A DNA stretch of 64,000 nt from Sphagnum magellanicum (taxonomy: Eukaryota > Streptophyta > Sphagnopsida > Sphagnales > Sphagnaceae): the NCBI GenBank assembly GCA_021904315.1, contig CM038910.1:5642001-5706000 (forward strand), given 5' to 3'. The stretch's first letter is position 1. Every line of letters starts with the position of its first letter. A program made the translations under genes and the position numbers. Shown one piece after another: positions 1 through 12,593 of the stretch. The notes under the pieces are model-generated. The model searched no databases. It worked only from the letters and a program-made list of their open reading frames with translations, and was not told the DNA's origin.

Positions 1-722
1 ATCACAAGGTGTCGTCTGACGATGTGCGCGACAAGATTTGGATAGACTAGATCGAGGTCGAGCTGCTGCTGCTGCGTCGCGGGAGGTTTTTGGTTGTGGG
101 TGGTAGTAGTACAAGTCTCGACGGCGTGATTCAGCTTCCTTTGGCTGGTGATCGATCGGAGGCAGCTGTGGGAAACTTGGGTTCACAAGCGATTTGAATT
201 GTGAGAAAGTAGTCGCATTGCAGCTGGAGAAAACTAGTGGAGCATTGATCATAAGAGCGCCGGCGTTTTCTGTCGCATTCCTGTTCACATCGAGGTTCCG
301 GCGGATTGGAGATCTGCTCTGTTGTACCCTAATGCGCCGTCTTCACGAGGAACTGAGGCGACGACGACGACGCGAGCTTTGCTCCACCTTGAAGATCTCG
401 GTATATATACATATAACTCATGAGGCTCAGCTGCTGATCTCTAAGATTCTGATCTCGCAGTTCGCGCATCCGTTGGCTTCTCAGGATTTGCAGTGCCAAG
501 CTGTAGCCGGGCACAAACACAAAAAAACATTTCGAGGTTTCTGACCGGCATTGGTGCAAAAGCTTTTGTGATCATGTCTATCAGGATCCCCGAGAGTACG
601 TAGATACTAGGAGTCCCCGCGACAGTAATTTATAGTACGTCAGGTAGACTGAGAGGAGCTTCCTCTTCTTCTTCTTCTAGTTCGAAATCTTCAAGTTGCA
701 GCCGGAAGAGTTGTAGAAGATC
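1..722 (+). promoter_or_regulatory. 5' flank and 5' UTR of FkbM pseudogene M1
   Basis: This stretch matches 50553-51273, the region upstream of intact copy M2, almost base for base apart from small indels. It contains a TATA-like run near 399-409 and a short CTT repeat near 660-680. It also has a nine-codon upstream reading frame (574-603) that M2 shares. The homology is still running at base 1, so the duplicated block begins outside the window. Short reading frames here are not genes. Confidence 0.6.
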
Positions 723-1780
723 ATGACGTTCAAGAATCGGCCGGTTCCGGCCGCACCAAGTCGGGGTCTTTCGTTGACAGTAGTGTACATCTCCATCATC
801 TTCGTGCTCTCGACTTAGGTGGCCGTCGATTTCTTCAAACAACATTCGTCTGAGTTCCGCTTAGCCAGTTTGTCGGAAGCTGATCAAGCTCCATCAAAGC
901 TGACGGCGACAGCAGTTAGTGCAGCAACAGCTGCCTCGGCAACCGTGTCGACGGAACCAGCTGAAGACGACATTTTTAGCGCAGTGTTTGGTCATCTTCC
1001 CGAACACGGAACATCGCAGAAGCAGGGAGCAGATCCCTGGGATCCGATGAAATGGATAATAAAAGCGGCGAGATGTCGAGTCAAGGGGGAACTGATCGAG
1101 AATCTCGACGAACACTACAACTGCCGTCGCAGTTACGCGTTGAAGTTCATGGCAGACGTGGAAGACAAGACGCATCTTCTTCCCTGGCTTCTGGGAAGCA
1201 AGGTGAATCTGAATGCGCGTGAGAGACACGTGTACCTGGACCTGGGTGCGAACGCCTTCGAGACGAGCATTCAGTAGTTCATGCGCTAGTACCCTCGCGA
1301 CTTTACGGCTTCGAGATCGACCCGCAGTTGCTCAAGCTTCCGGAAGCGGAGTTCGCTGAAGACGACAAGGTGGAAGTACCCAATCCGCGTGCGATCGTCG
1401 CGAAGCAAACTCCCGGAATTCCCAACTGGATGTTTCGGAGGATGACTGTCTACAACCAGTTTGTGTCGGATGCGGACGACGACGCCACGAAAGCTGTGAA
1501 CATTACCAGATTCATGAAAGAGACGCTGAACCTCTCCACGTCCGACACTGTGGTCGTGAAGATGGATATCGAGAGCACAGAATGGCCGATACTGCAAAGA
1601 TGGTTGGAGGATCCGCAGATGGCTGACATCGTCGACGAGCTTTTCGTGGAGATTCATTTCCAGCATCCTTCCATGTCCGCATTCGGGTGGGATGGTTTTG
1701 CTCCAAGTACTCGTGATCAAGCTTCCTACTTGCTGGCTTCCTTGCGCTCGAAAGGCTTCGTCGTGCATCCCTGGCCTTGA
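723..1780 (+). pseudogene. FkbM-type methyltransferase pseudogene (M1)
   Basis: This is a broken copy of the gene at 51274-52323. It starts with the same ATG at 723 and ends with the same HPWP-stop at 1778-1780. Comparison with M2 shows a TAC-to-TAG stop at codon 32 (816-818) and two TGG-to-TAG stops just after methyltransferase motif I (1275-1277 and 1287-1289). A 10-base deletion near 1307 removes the codons before the AFEIDP segment and shifts the frame. The Ala/Thr-rich stalk also differs in length, but in frame. The rest of the coding sequence is closely similar to M2, including the KMDIESTEWPIL segment, so the loss looks fairly recent. Readthrough or re-initiation at the GTG at 819 would still be stopped at 1275. 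A pseudogene is the only reasonable reading. Confidence 0.93.
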
Positions 1781-2410
1781 TGCTGCATTGACGATGGGTA
1801 GGTTTGTGGATCCGTGCTGCATTCATCATCATCACATTTGATCCATTTGAGCTACTGGAGAAGTTGAAATGGGTTTTTTGTCCAATTTGAGGTTTTCAGC
1901 TTGCAACAAGGGGCCTATCATGGGAAGCTCCAACGTGAGAAAAATAAGGAGGTCCCCGATTAGATTTCAGTTACACTAATCAGGAATGCAGACCATAAAG
2001 GATTAATGGCACAGTCCCATGTCGTTTCCCATTGACATTTGGAATGGGATAGAACAGACTAATAATAATTCCCCATGTAACGGAATTGTACATGAATTCA
2101 CATGTGGGAACAAGACCAATTATGTCATATTTCAGAGCACAATTATCAGTATGTACACCATGCATGTCTACCATGTCTACCAAATAACTAGGAACTCAAT
2201 AGGAACTGAGTACAGTACGATGAATCTGTGGTCTGAAAAGATCTACTTTTGAGTACAGTACGATGAGTATACACAGATTCATCGTACTGTACTGAAAAAT
2301 CATGTACTGTACAGATCTGTGTACTGATCTGTAGTTTTGAGTACAGTATGATGAATCTGTGGTCTGATTGAGTATAGTATGCACCTGTGGATTAAGCTTT
2401 TTCTAATTTA
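1781..2410 (+). repeat. 3' flank of M1, shared with M2 3' flank
   Basis: This segment is homologous to 52324-52940 and ends where both copies read GTATAGTATGCACCTGTGG. Copy M2 has about 80 extra bases near 52688-52770. Copy M1 has an extra set of direct and inverted repeats at 2205-2380. The homology stops near 2410, which marks the right edge of the duplicated FkbM block. Confidence 0.75.
2205..2380. repeat. Direct and inverted repeat cluster able to fold as a hairpin
   Basis: The motif GTACAGTACGATGAATCTGT (about 2211) recurs inverted as CACAGATTCATCGTACTGTA (about 2272) and again in direct orientation near 2343. TGTACTGTACAGATCTGTG and related short palindromes lie between. The matching place in M2 (about 52818-52890) carries the motif only once, so the cluster arose in copy M1 after duplication. 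Confidence 0.8.
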
Positions 2411-4190
2411 AGTACTTAAATAGGTCGGTACATAGCCATAGGTAGGTAAGTTGAATGGTCCTACATATCAATCTACTTATTTACTTATTTACTTAAGTAA
2501 GCAAATAAGTAAGAAAGTAAAAGGGTACTTGAATTAAAGAGTAGTCACATAAATTTTTTACTTTGTTATGTGTTTTTTTTTAGGGTTAAATTTTTATGAG
2601 TTCATTACAAAATGGCACATGCATTTTAATGTGAGAATGCAAGAGGAAGCATCTCATTATATAGTTTGTGAGATGAGATATTAAAGACAAAGCATATGAG
2701 TTAAAATTTTCAGTTGTACCTTAGTTGCAAATTGAGTTGTTATTACAAATAAAAAATCTCACATGTTTTGTGTTTGATTTTAATTTTATAAATTATACAA
2801 CTAAAGAGATAATTATTTGATAATTTATATATGTAAATTATTTATCAAATAAACAATTATATGAAACAATAGTTTTATTTTAATTAATTTATAAAATTAA
2901 AATAATTCAATATCAGCATAATTAATCTGAATTTTATAATTAGTTTACTGACATAATTATTTGAAATTTACTTTTCTTAAATAAATATCAGATAATTAAT
3001 TATCAAAATAATTATTTGATCAAATAAAATTCAATAATTATTCACCTAGATTGTTGAAATTGATTGTCAAAATTATTAATTTTAAAATTTAAATAATAAA
3101 CATGAATTTGAGTTAAAAACATTGAGATATAAAAAGACATATTCATATGTATACCCTTATTGAATGTTTAATGGAATATATACATTGCTTTTAATTTCAA
3201 TTCAAAAGTAGACTTTCACTATCGATGAAATTTTATGGTTTGATATGTATGTATACCAACATCATGTTGTGAGTTGCAATGTAATGGAATATCATTAATA
3301 CAACAGTTGAACATTAGTCACAAAAAATAGGATTATAATATTTACATAGTGAAAACCTAGTGGCACAATTAATTATATCGATGGGAATCATAGTTGAAAC
3401 TAGTTGCAAGCAAGTTGAAAGTTTCATGTGTAATGGGTGGTGGAAATGCACACATGTGGCATGATCGTATTTATCAAGGCCATGCACTAGTTGCAACATT
3501 AGTTACAAAATAATTATTGAATGAGAGTTACATGTACACTAATTGTAATGTAGTTATCACACACAACTAAAGTGTAACTTGTCAAAAAATCAAACATGGT
3601 TGACTATAACCATATACACAATGTGTACATTCTATTGTATAGACATCTCTCTTGCAATTAACTTGCAACTATAATACAACTCCTTGATTTTATAACGTGG
3701 AATTTATTTCATTGATTCTTCATATTTTCATGGGATAGTTGTAATATAGTTGTATATTAGTTGTTTTGGAGCTTTAGTTGCGAGGTAGTGTAGTTGCGAT
3801 GGACATAATTTCTCATAGTGTTTATGGCATAACCTTACAAATTAAGGTTTTAACATGTGTGTCAATTAATTTCCTTTCAAATCTATGTTGCTGTTTTTTG
3901 AAAATTTTCCATTATTTTTCTAATATTTTTCCCTTATATTAATATGGGTAGAATTTTTTGTACTATTATGGGCATGCACTTGAGATCTTTTTTTTTTTCC
4001 ATGGAAAGGAATGGCATGTGAATACTTGAATTTTGTACTATTTGAAGTTTGGATGATTAATAATTACTCCTTAATTTAATGTGTTTGGTGTTTATGTTTT
4101 ACAAGTCGTAATTATGCAACAAGAGCAAGGTCATTAACATGTGTAGTTATTGGAACACCAACATCTACAATAGGTGTTGCAACAACAAGC
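2411..4190. other. AT-rich intergenic DNA, no gene seen
   Basis: This is very AT-rich, and long reading frames are lacking. A degenerate run of (TAAG/TTAC)-type tetranucleotides lies at about 2430-2520 and includes a self-complementary stretch around TACTTAAGTA. I see nothing that supports a gene. Confidence 0.6.
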
Positions 4191-4730
4191 TCTAATTATC
4201 AATTTGCTAGCTTATTTGAACTAATTAAACGCATGAAATTTTGTGGGTCCATCCGTAGCTTCTAAAACATGTTGACCTTTTAGGCTTCTTGTAGTGTGTT
4301 CATGCTTCATGTATTGCAACTATAATGACATGATGTGAAATTGCAAATTTTGGCTTTGAATTAAATAACACAACTAACTTGAAGTGGAAACCTAGGTTTA
4401 ATTTTCTAAAAAGTAAGTACATACATGGTAAAAGTCCATCCACTATTTGATGTTAGCTTATTCAAATTAATTGGAGGCATCAAATTTTGTCTAGAGTTTC
4501 ATGTCTTCAAACATGTGGACTTTCCCATAGTATGTTCATTCTCCATTACAAGTGATGTACATCAAATTGCAAATTTCAACTTTGAACTAAACAATTCAAT
4601 TAACTTGAAGTGGGGTCTTAATTAGTTTGAATTTTTTTTTAAAGTACTTATACATATGTGACTAGTAAAAGTCCATCCATTATTTGATGTTAGCTTATTT
4701 AACGAGAAAAATGCACCATTAGGTGCCTAT
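4190..4730. repeat. Degenerate tandem repeat, period about 240 bp
   Basis: The anchor AGCTTATTTGAACTAATT (4209) recurs diverged at about 4454 (AGCTTATTCAAATTAATT) and 4691 (AGCTTATTTAACG). Other landmarks repeat in the same order, including CATGAAATTTTGT/CATCAAATTTTGT and TTAACTTGAAGTGG. The spacings are about 245 and 237 bases, giving roughly 2.2 units. Confidence 0.75.
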
Positions 4731-4993
4731 ACAATGTGTATGTTGTCAACAAGGAAAGAAACACATTGTTCTACATGTTTTTATTTGATAGATCATGAGT
4801 TGAATTTTTTTTCAGATTTGGAAATATTTTTTTACTATATTTAATAATTTAATTTGATGGACGATATGGCTTAAGTATTTTATGGAAGGAGTTTTGAAAT
4901 TAAATGTGGAGTTTTCTAAAAAACATTTAGTAAAAAATCATGGGTAATCCAATGAGGTAATGTTTGGGCTCCTTTATTGAGGTTATTTGTAGT

Positions 4994-5949
4994 TTAAGGG
5001 CATATTCACAATCAAGGTGCCCCTTTTTGGACATAGGATTCAAGGACTTTGTTTTTGTTAGCTTCCAAATATAAAATCTAATGGAATAAATTTTAATGGG
5101 AGATATTAAATAATTCAAATTATGATAATTTTCATGGTGGTGGTGTTTTTGGCATGCGTATGTAATTATGCACAAATATTTTGGTTAAAAACTATAAATG
5201 CAAAAAATGAGTACATAAGCTTTTATATACAATTTAACATATTTTCTTACATGAAAATTTCCTACACATTTTGTTGACACTTGGCGCCACAAATTCTAAA
5301 CCTAGTGAATACAAAAAATCAACCAAATAGAAAAAAAGGAATTATTTTCCTTCTTGCCCTTTCAAAATGGATTTTGTAGCTTTCAAAATTCTTACATTGT
5401 ATATTATTTAATCAAAAGCATTGTATGAACATTGTTCAACATAGATATATGCAATACTTATCCATGAAAGAAAATTGAAATCAATTCCATTATTTAATAC
5501 ATTCCTTTTGATTCTTTTAAGATGACAATTATAGTTAAAACAAGGACTCAAATTATTTAAAAGGATTCAAAAGGACATCTACATTATATCTAATTTGTTT
5601 TTGGATTTTTTAACTAGATTAACATGACATCATTTTAATTATAATCATATATTAGTTCATTATAATCGTGAAATACAGTAGTACCTTTGCCATTTCAACA
5701 CATGTCCGTCAAATAAATAATTAATTTTGAAATTTTCATTTCAACAAATGGAATATTCCTAAATATTCACTATTATCCTTCACAACATTTTTTGATTTGG
5801 AAAAAATAATTTTTGAAAATAATATAATTAGTGTTGAATTGGCCAAGGTACTAGGGTAATAAATGTAATAAAAATCCAAAATAGTCCTTTGTAATCCTTT
5901 TGTCATTAGACTATCCTTTTCAGTACCTTGATTGTGAATATGCCCTTAA
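4994..5949. mobile_element. 948-bp terminal-inverted-repeat element with TTAA flanks
   Basis: Position 4998 begins GGGCATATTCACAATCAAGG, and the reverse complement of the end at 5945 begins with the same 20 bases and one more. TTAA is present on both sides (4994-4997 and 5946-5949), as expected of a target-site duplication. The interior has no long reading frame, so the element is non-autonomous. Known superfamilies that use TTAA or TAA targets are piggyBac and PIF/Harbinger. The GGG-type terminus and the related element at 34588 make the Harbinger/Tourist group my preference. Confidence 0.85.
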
Positions 5950-8046
5950 CATAAAAATGACATTCAATGAAGTTCCATCAAAGAAATAATGTTGTTGGGT
6001 TTTTTTCATGGTTGTATGTAATACAACATTTCATTCACATTATGTTGGTTTGTTGATTCATAACACATGTAAAATTATGAACCATATGTGTTGGTGTGGC
6101 ACTTTGGCCTTGTATGTGGGATTTTCATGCATTTGATTACCTTTGGATTAATATCATTTTTAGCTAAAGATTGTAAAATACATTTACCACATTGTATAAC
6201 ACCATAAACCCAACCATACCTACACCCACAAAACCATTTGTAACCTTGCCAATACCCTACACATACCCCCACCACTAAAACCTATGAGTTCACCATTCAC
6301 AAATATCCCACCAATTAAACCATTGAAAAAACCACAGCTCCTAAACCATTCATGAGACCACTCAAGCACCCATTAATAAACAACTTGCCAACCACTATAA
6401 ATGATTGACAAACTATTCCAATACCCATTTACAGACCACCCTTCTATGACAACAAATTCCACCACCAAAAGTTTGCTCATGAACAACAACTGTTGACCCC
6501 CCCACCCCACTTGATTCTTTTTTTTGTAATTGTAAAAATAAAATAAAAATCCCCATTTGTCTATAAATAGCATGGTGCCCATTGAAACCATGTTTTGGTG
6601 GTAGTCCTTTGCCGCATAGGATCGACCATTAGGGAACATCACAAACCATTGTATAGTGGTTTTGCTACATACCATTGAAAAAAGGGTGGTATGCTTTGTG
6701 GTATGGCTAAATGTTTTTCAATAATCTTTCAAATCAATTATGGCCTTTTGATTTTAGATGGGCATGGCTCATTTGTGTGACATTAAAAACAATAAAATAA
6801 ACTCAAGACTAAGGATTAAACATTGAACTACTCTCCCTTAGCACACATTAATGCATGCCCTCCAACCTTTAAATGTAGCCTATTTCAAACCATTCAAGAC
6901 TACATTTAGGAAAATGCAAGAAAATGAAAAATGAAATCATGGTTAGAAACAATTATAACTTAAACCAAACAAGGTGATGATGTTTAGTTGGGTAAACAAA
7001 ACCTTGGAACAAGTTTTGAGAAAAAACCATAAAGATAGGGTTTAGGAATATAGGGATTTGGCCATTCAACCTTTATGAGATGTTTACAAACCTATAAATT
7101 ATGAGGGACATCCCTTAGGTCCTAGGAATGTCTACCAAAAAAGGACATGATTAAAGGATGTGGACACTGCTTAAAATTATATTATTAAATCTTTGAAAAA
7201 TCACAAAGGGATCACAATAATTTTGACTATCAAATGCTTGTGTGAAATACGTTCTATTAATAGAAAGTTTTAGTAATCAAAATTTAATGCAAATTGATGA
7301 TGTTTCAAGAGCCCTTTTACAGATTTAAAACACTCAAAATATGCTTATAAACATTTCTTTCTGTTCAAACATCTTTTTCCTATATCAAATGCACACCATT
7401 CCTTTTTTTAATTGGAGAGGATTTTAATATTGATGATTAAAAGAATAACAGGAATTGAAAGTGGTGAAATTCTTGTTTATAAAATATTTTGGCACTTTTG
7501 GTTCAATGTGTTTTGGCCTCAAAATTTATGAAAATTGAAGATGTGTTTTAAGCAAAAGTTCTCCATTTTAAAGTGGTACAAAACATGGATGCAATATATA
7601 TATGATATATGATTTAGATGTAGTCAAAAGTAGGGACATCTAACACATAGTTGTAAATTTGGTATGAGAAATGTAAAATTTGAAACAATGGACCAACACA
7701 TGAATGTCACATGTCAAATGTAATCTTTGGAAAAGAACTAATTCAACCTTGGCATCCTTGGTTCATTATATTGTAATTATTTTGCCCCATAATGTAACTA
7801 TTACATAAAATGTTAACCGATTTCTTTATCATAAACACCTATTCACCACAAAGGGACCATGAATTAGTAGGTAAGTCATATTTGGATATTCCATATTCAA
7901 AAAAAGACGATTAACCCCTTGTACAAGTTTGGCACCAATGGTATGTAGACATTTCCCAACTTGTTGTCACTCACTACCACATTTGTTGGCAAGGAGGAAC
8001 AATGGCAAATAACCACACTAGTAGATTAGATTATAACCAATCACAT
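5950..8046. other. AT-rich intergenic DNA, no gene seen
   Basis: No supported gene is present. Around 6190-6660 the plus strand is unusually rich in CCA/ACC words and poor in G, which opens spurious minus-strand frames. I read this as compositional bias, not coding. Confidence 0.55.
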
Positions 8047-8189
8047 CACTACTACAAAATGCGGGTGCAATTTACTAGGCCAGTGAATTCATTGCTTCCC
8101 CATTAGGTCTTGTTCACTATGATTAGTGAATTTACTCAACATCCAATGAAATCACTTAGCATACAGGGACACCTTTTGTTGTAGTGCAT
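8044..8189. mobile_element. 140-bp CACTA-type MITE with CAT target duplication
   Basis: The element runs 8047-8186. It begins CACTACTACAAAATGCGGG and ends TTTTGTTGTAGTG, whose reverse complement is CACTACAACAAAA. These are typical CACTA (En/Spm) termini. The three bases CAT precede (8044-8046) and follow (8187-8189), matching the 3-bp target duplication of that superfamily. It is too short to encode anything. Confidence 0.9.
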
Positions 8190-11100
8190 TAACCAAGTAT
8201 GTAAATATTTTACAACTATAGGCATTGGAGAAGGAGCCAACATAGGAAATAAAGGAGTAAATGTGACTAGAAAAGGTTCTTACACACTAAACGTTTTCAA
8301 GACTTTTTTGATATTTAAGGGTGGTCTACCAATATTTTTGATAAAAAATATATTAGGGGTTAATAGTTTCATAATTATTGTAATTGCAAGAATTTTAGCT
8401 AGTGTAAAATGTAGAACTTGAAAATGTCAAAGTGATTCACCTTACCATGCTTTTACATGTTTACATGTTGTTGATGTTGTAGAAGACACTTGCAAATTAT
8501 AAAAACCTTGCATAGTTTATCACTATCCAATATTATTCAAGTAAATAAAAATTCATTTTGTGTACATTTCACATTAGTCAACATTATTTGAATGTATTTA
8601 CAACATACATACACAACACAAAAGGAATCTTAAATTCCTTTAAGATTTCATGCTAATATAGATGTGTATAATGCATGTGTACAAGAGTTCAATCATAATA
8701 GACTTGGATCTAATCATGTTGAAGAATATCATTCAAGAGTCCTCCTAAAGGTTACAAAATGAATATATTTTCGAATAGTTTGTTAACGTTCATGATTATG
8801 GATGAGTAACTTAATTATTATACAATTTCTTTTAATGTACAATTTGAAGAAATCTATGTGTGAAGCAACTTCATAAAAGTCCCATCAATGAAGACCTAAG
8901 AGAAGGTTTACATGCAAGAGAAGTATAAAAGAAGTTATCATTTTTCAATTAGTTGCCATTGTAAAATCATCTCCTTTCTAGTTTGGTAGGATGTTTTTAA
9001 TCACACCCAGCACCCCCAATACCAAATTTGAAGTCAAATCCTTGAAATAATTAAGGATTGAATGCTCATGGACCCAAATGGAACAATGATTTAAGATCAA
9101 AAGGCAATGACCTGAACATATTATAAGTCATATGAAAATGTCAAGGTTGGGCATGAACATATCACATTGGCTAATGCTTTTGAAATACATCACATTAAGA
9201 AATTAAATCATCAATAGAAAAATCAATTACATTTTACCTTTGAGGAGAGGGGGCATCACTATTTGTATTTGTTGTGTAGGTTTGAGTTCAAAGGAAATTA
9301 TTCTGCTACCTATTTCTAGATGGGATAAAAATCAATGTTTATTATTTTCTTATATTGAATATGGTAAAAGTTGGCAATTGATAAATATGTAATTTTTTTT
9401 GTAAATGAAAAAATCCTTTAAGTATATTTTCAAAAGCATATTTTGAATGAATGTTCTCAAGATCATATGTGGGTTGAATTTCTATAGAGTCATTTGTAAA
9501 AAGCATTCGCAAATTTATAAACAAATATCTTATTTTAAACTTGATTAAGGTGTGAATAAAATATTCTAAGGCAACTAAGCTTTTTCTTTTTATTAAATTT
9601 ATTGTTAATATAATAACTAGAAAATTCATTCACAAGAATTATATCCCAATCAATCATTAATTGAAATTAATTTTTTACCACAATGGTTGTAATCAATTGA
9701 TGAAATCATGATTGAATATGGATCCTGTTGGTGGGAGGATAGGATATAAATCCACATGTATTAATTTCCCAAATGGTTGTAAGGGTCGTGTGCCAGAGGT
9801 CATGAAATTTGTATGATACTTTAAGGAGTTATAATTGTATGAAATGAAATCACAAGTTAATATAGGATACTTCTAAAACAATGATGTCCAAAACTTTGAA
9901 ATTTTTAAATATTTAATAAGATTTAAATGTGTCATGTGTTACTTCTAAGAATTTAATATCCAAAATTGAAAATTGTTAGCCATTCATTAGATTTAAATGT
10001 TAGTAATATTATGTTACTTTGAAAAATGTGATATTCAAAAGCTTGTAAGTTTTCAATCTTTATTAAAATATAAATGTTAGCGACAATGTGCAACTCCCAA
10101 CCTTAGTAAAACACTAAAGTAGTTGGGACACCAATGGTGTAACGATCAATGTAATGTTGAAAATTGGATGTGATAATAGTAAAGATGAAAAAACATAATT
10201 TTTTAAGTGAGATGAGATTTGGGTTCTAGAAATTAAACAAGTGTGTGTAGAAGGGTGCATGTAAGAAAGATGAAACGAGAGTAGAGGAATCAAAGTTGCA
10301 AAATATTATTGCTTGCAATCAATTATCTATAGATCAACTCACAATTTTTTTGTAAATGAAGTTGGACTCAACATGTTACGATAAATATTCAATCATTGTT
10401 CACTTGGAATTCATACAAGGTAGATACAATTAGTTATTCAAAATATGACTTCAGAAAACAAGGAATTATATTTGGTTTGACAAACTATGATAGTTGTTTG
10501 ATTTACAACTTCTTGTTTTTGTTGTTGGTGTGTATGTAACTATGTGTTATAATTTGGTGAGTTTCAAAGTTCAATAAAAAGTTTTTTTTTTCTTGCCTTA
10601 ATTATTGTCTATGGTGCACTCTTTGAAATTTGGAGTTCACATGATATTAATATGATACTAATCATCTAGTTTTATTTATGAAAAATGTTTCATTTTGTTG
10701 AAGCTAGGTAATTTGTCACAAATTGGATTTTCATGCCATGATGGATCAACGATTTCAAGGCATGAGTAAAAGATTAACAAGTTATTTTCAAGCAATCTTA
10801 AAATGTGTGGAATGTAAGATTTCATTTATTTCAAAGATTGAAACATATATTTATTCATTGATCCCCAATATTTGATCTTCTTGTGGAGTTTGTGGATTGA
10901 TGTCTTAGGTCCTATTGTTTGTTATTTCATAAGAAACATTCCAAAGTGCAAGGTTATGGCATGTGATGTAGGGGAATAATGTGTGAGCTTTCAAATTTGA
11001 ATTAAATGTTACGAATGTAATGCTTTTACAAGGGCTTTGCAATTTTTATTAAAAAAAGTTTCTAGCTAAAACTCCCTTGCAATATAGGCAGTTGGGTAAT

Positions 11101-11350
11101 TTAAGACTATTATCTCACATATTTGTACATGGTTGATATCTATTTGCCTTTTATTTTTAATGTTCTATTGAGTTTTATGCATCCATCAAATCTAGACTTG
11201 CAAATGTTAATTTATTATTGTTGTTATTGAACAAAAAAAACTTCAATTGCCATATGTCTCAAGGTCAAAACACCTAAAACCATCATTGTACCCAAAATTA
11301 AAACCTATGGTGGTTTCTGATCATCACTTTATATAATAGGTAGAATGATT
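8190..11350. other. AT-rich intergenic DNA, no gene seen
   Basis: Frames are short and AT-biased, and none has recognisable protein character. I see nothing in it beyond the low-complexity runs usual for such DNA. Confidence 0.55.
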
Positions 11351-12593
11351 AACATTTTTTTTGACACAAATGGAAAAATCCATTGTAGAAAAGACCTCTA
11401 CACAACAAACTTAGGAGGACATCCAACCATGGGACCTAAAACCCTAATAATTACAACAAAATACTACAATAATCGATGATTGGTAGCACCACATAATCTT
11501 TCTTCCATCCTTAATACAAATAGCTTAGTGTAAGCAAAATAATTTTGTCAAAGAGCTTGAGGAGCTTACCTTTTTTCTCCAATATTTTTGGACCATGACT
11601 AATGTGTGCTTCCACTCCATTCTACCATAATTTAACAAACTATCCCACATCACTTTCCTCAGTTTAGCATCTTGCCACTTGACTAAGTTGAAGATTAAGT
11701 CATTCCATTTGATCCAAATGGACCACAAAACAATGCCACACAACAAAGCCCACAACAAGCTGAACCTTTTTAGACTGTTGAGGAGTTTACAATTGAAAAG
11801 ACATTGTTTTAGGCTCAATGGTTTCCTAGGTTGGTCCTCAATGACAAGCATTTTGAGTTTAAATAAAAAGGGAAAAGCTAGTTCCCAGGCCTTTTTTGCT
11901 CTTGGGCATGACTAGAATTTATGGATAATTGTTTTTAAAGATGTTGAATCACATGAAGGGTGCTCAATTATGATGTTTTTGTTTATTTTCCTTTTCCATG
12001 AGTTAACAACCAAGGCTTGATGCCAAATTGCCCACATGAGATTGACATCCTTTTTATCTCAATGCTTCAACCACACCTCTTGCCATCAAGCTTGAAATTT
12101 TGTGAAGATGCAAAACTTCACATTTCCATCACATTTCACGTGAAGGTATCTCTTGACTTGGTCAACTCCCTCTTTAGTTTTGAGCTATACCCCATAAACT
12201 ATTTCTACCCATTCCAACTCCATTGACCAAGGTTGAAAAACACATCTCAATTACTCTATAAAACAATATGAAGGTTGCCCTTCTAAGGTATTGCCTAACA
12301 CACAACCTGACATGTTTTAAAGTGCATGTGAGGCCCGATTATGTAAAACAAGGATGAAGCAATCTAGATTGCACATTGAAGTCGTAAATTGTTTGGTAGC
12401 CTTGGGGGTTTTTGATTTGTTCTTCAAACAAGCCTAACCATTCATCCTTATTCAATGATTTCATAGGTGTTGACAATTCCAGAATCCAATTATTTGGGAT
12501 GCTATTCACCATCATAGTCTATACAATTTCTTCCTCATCTTCCATTTGAAATTAAAACCTAGCTACTTTTGAAGGGTGGAATTTTGCAATTTC

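Noticed and set aside
2430-2530. Possible CRISPR-like or satellite array from repeated TTACTTA words
   Set aside because: The units are short degenerate tetranucleotides with no spacers, in a eukaryotic genome.
6075-6675. Gly/Trp/Val-rich minus-strand frames
   Set aside because: They result from a CCA-rich, G-poor plus strand. There is no motif, start context or splice partner.
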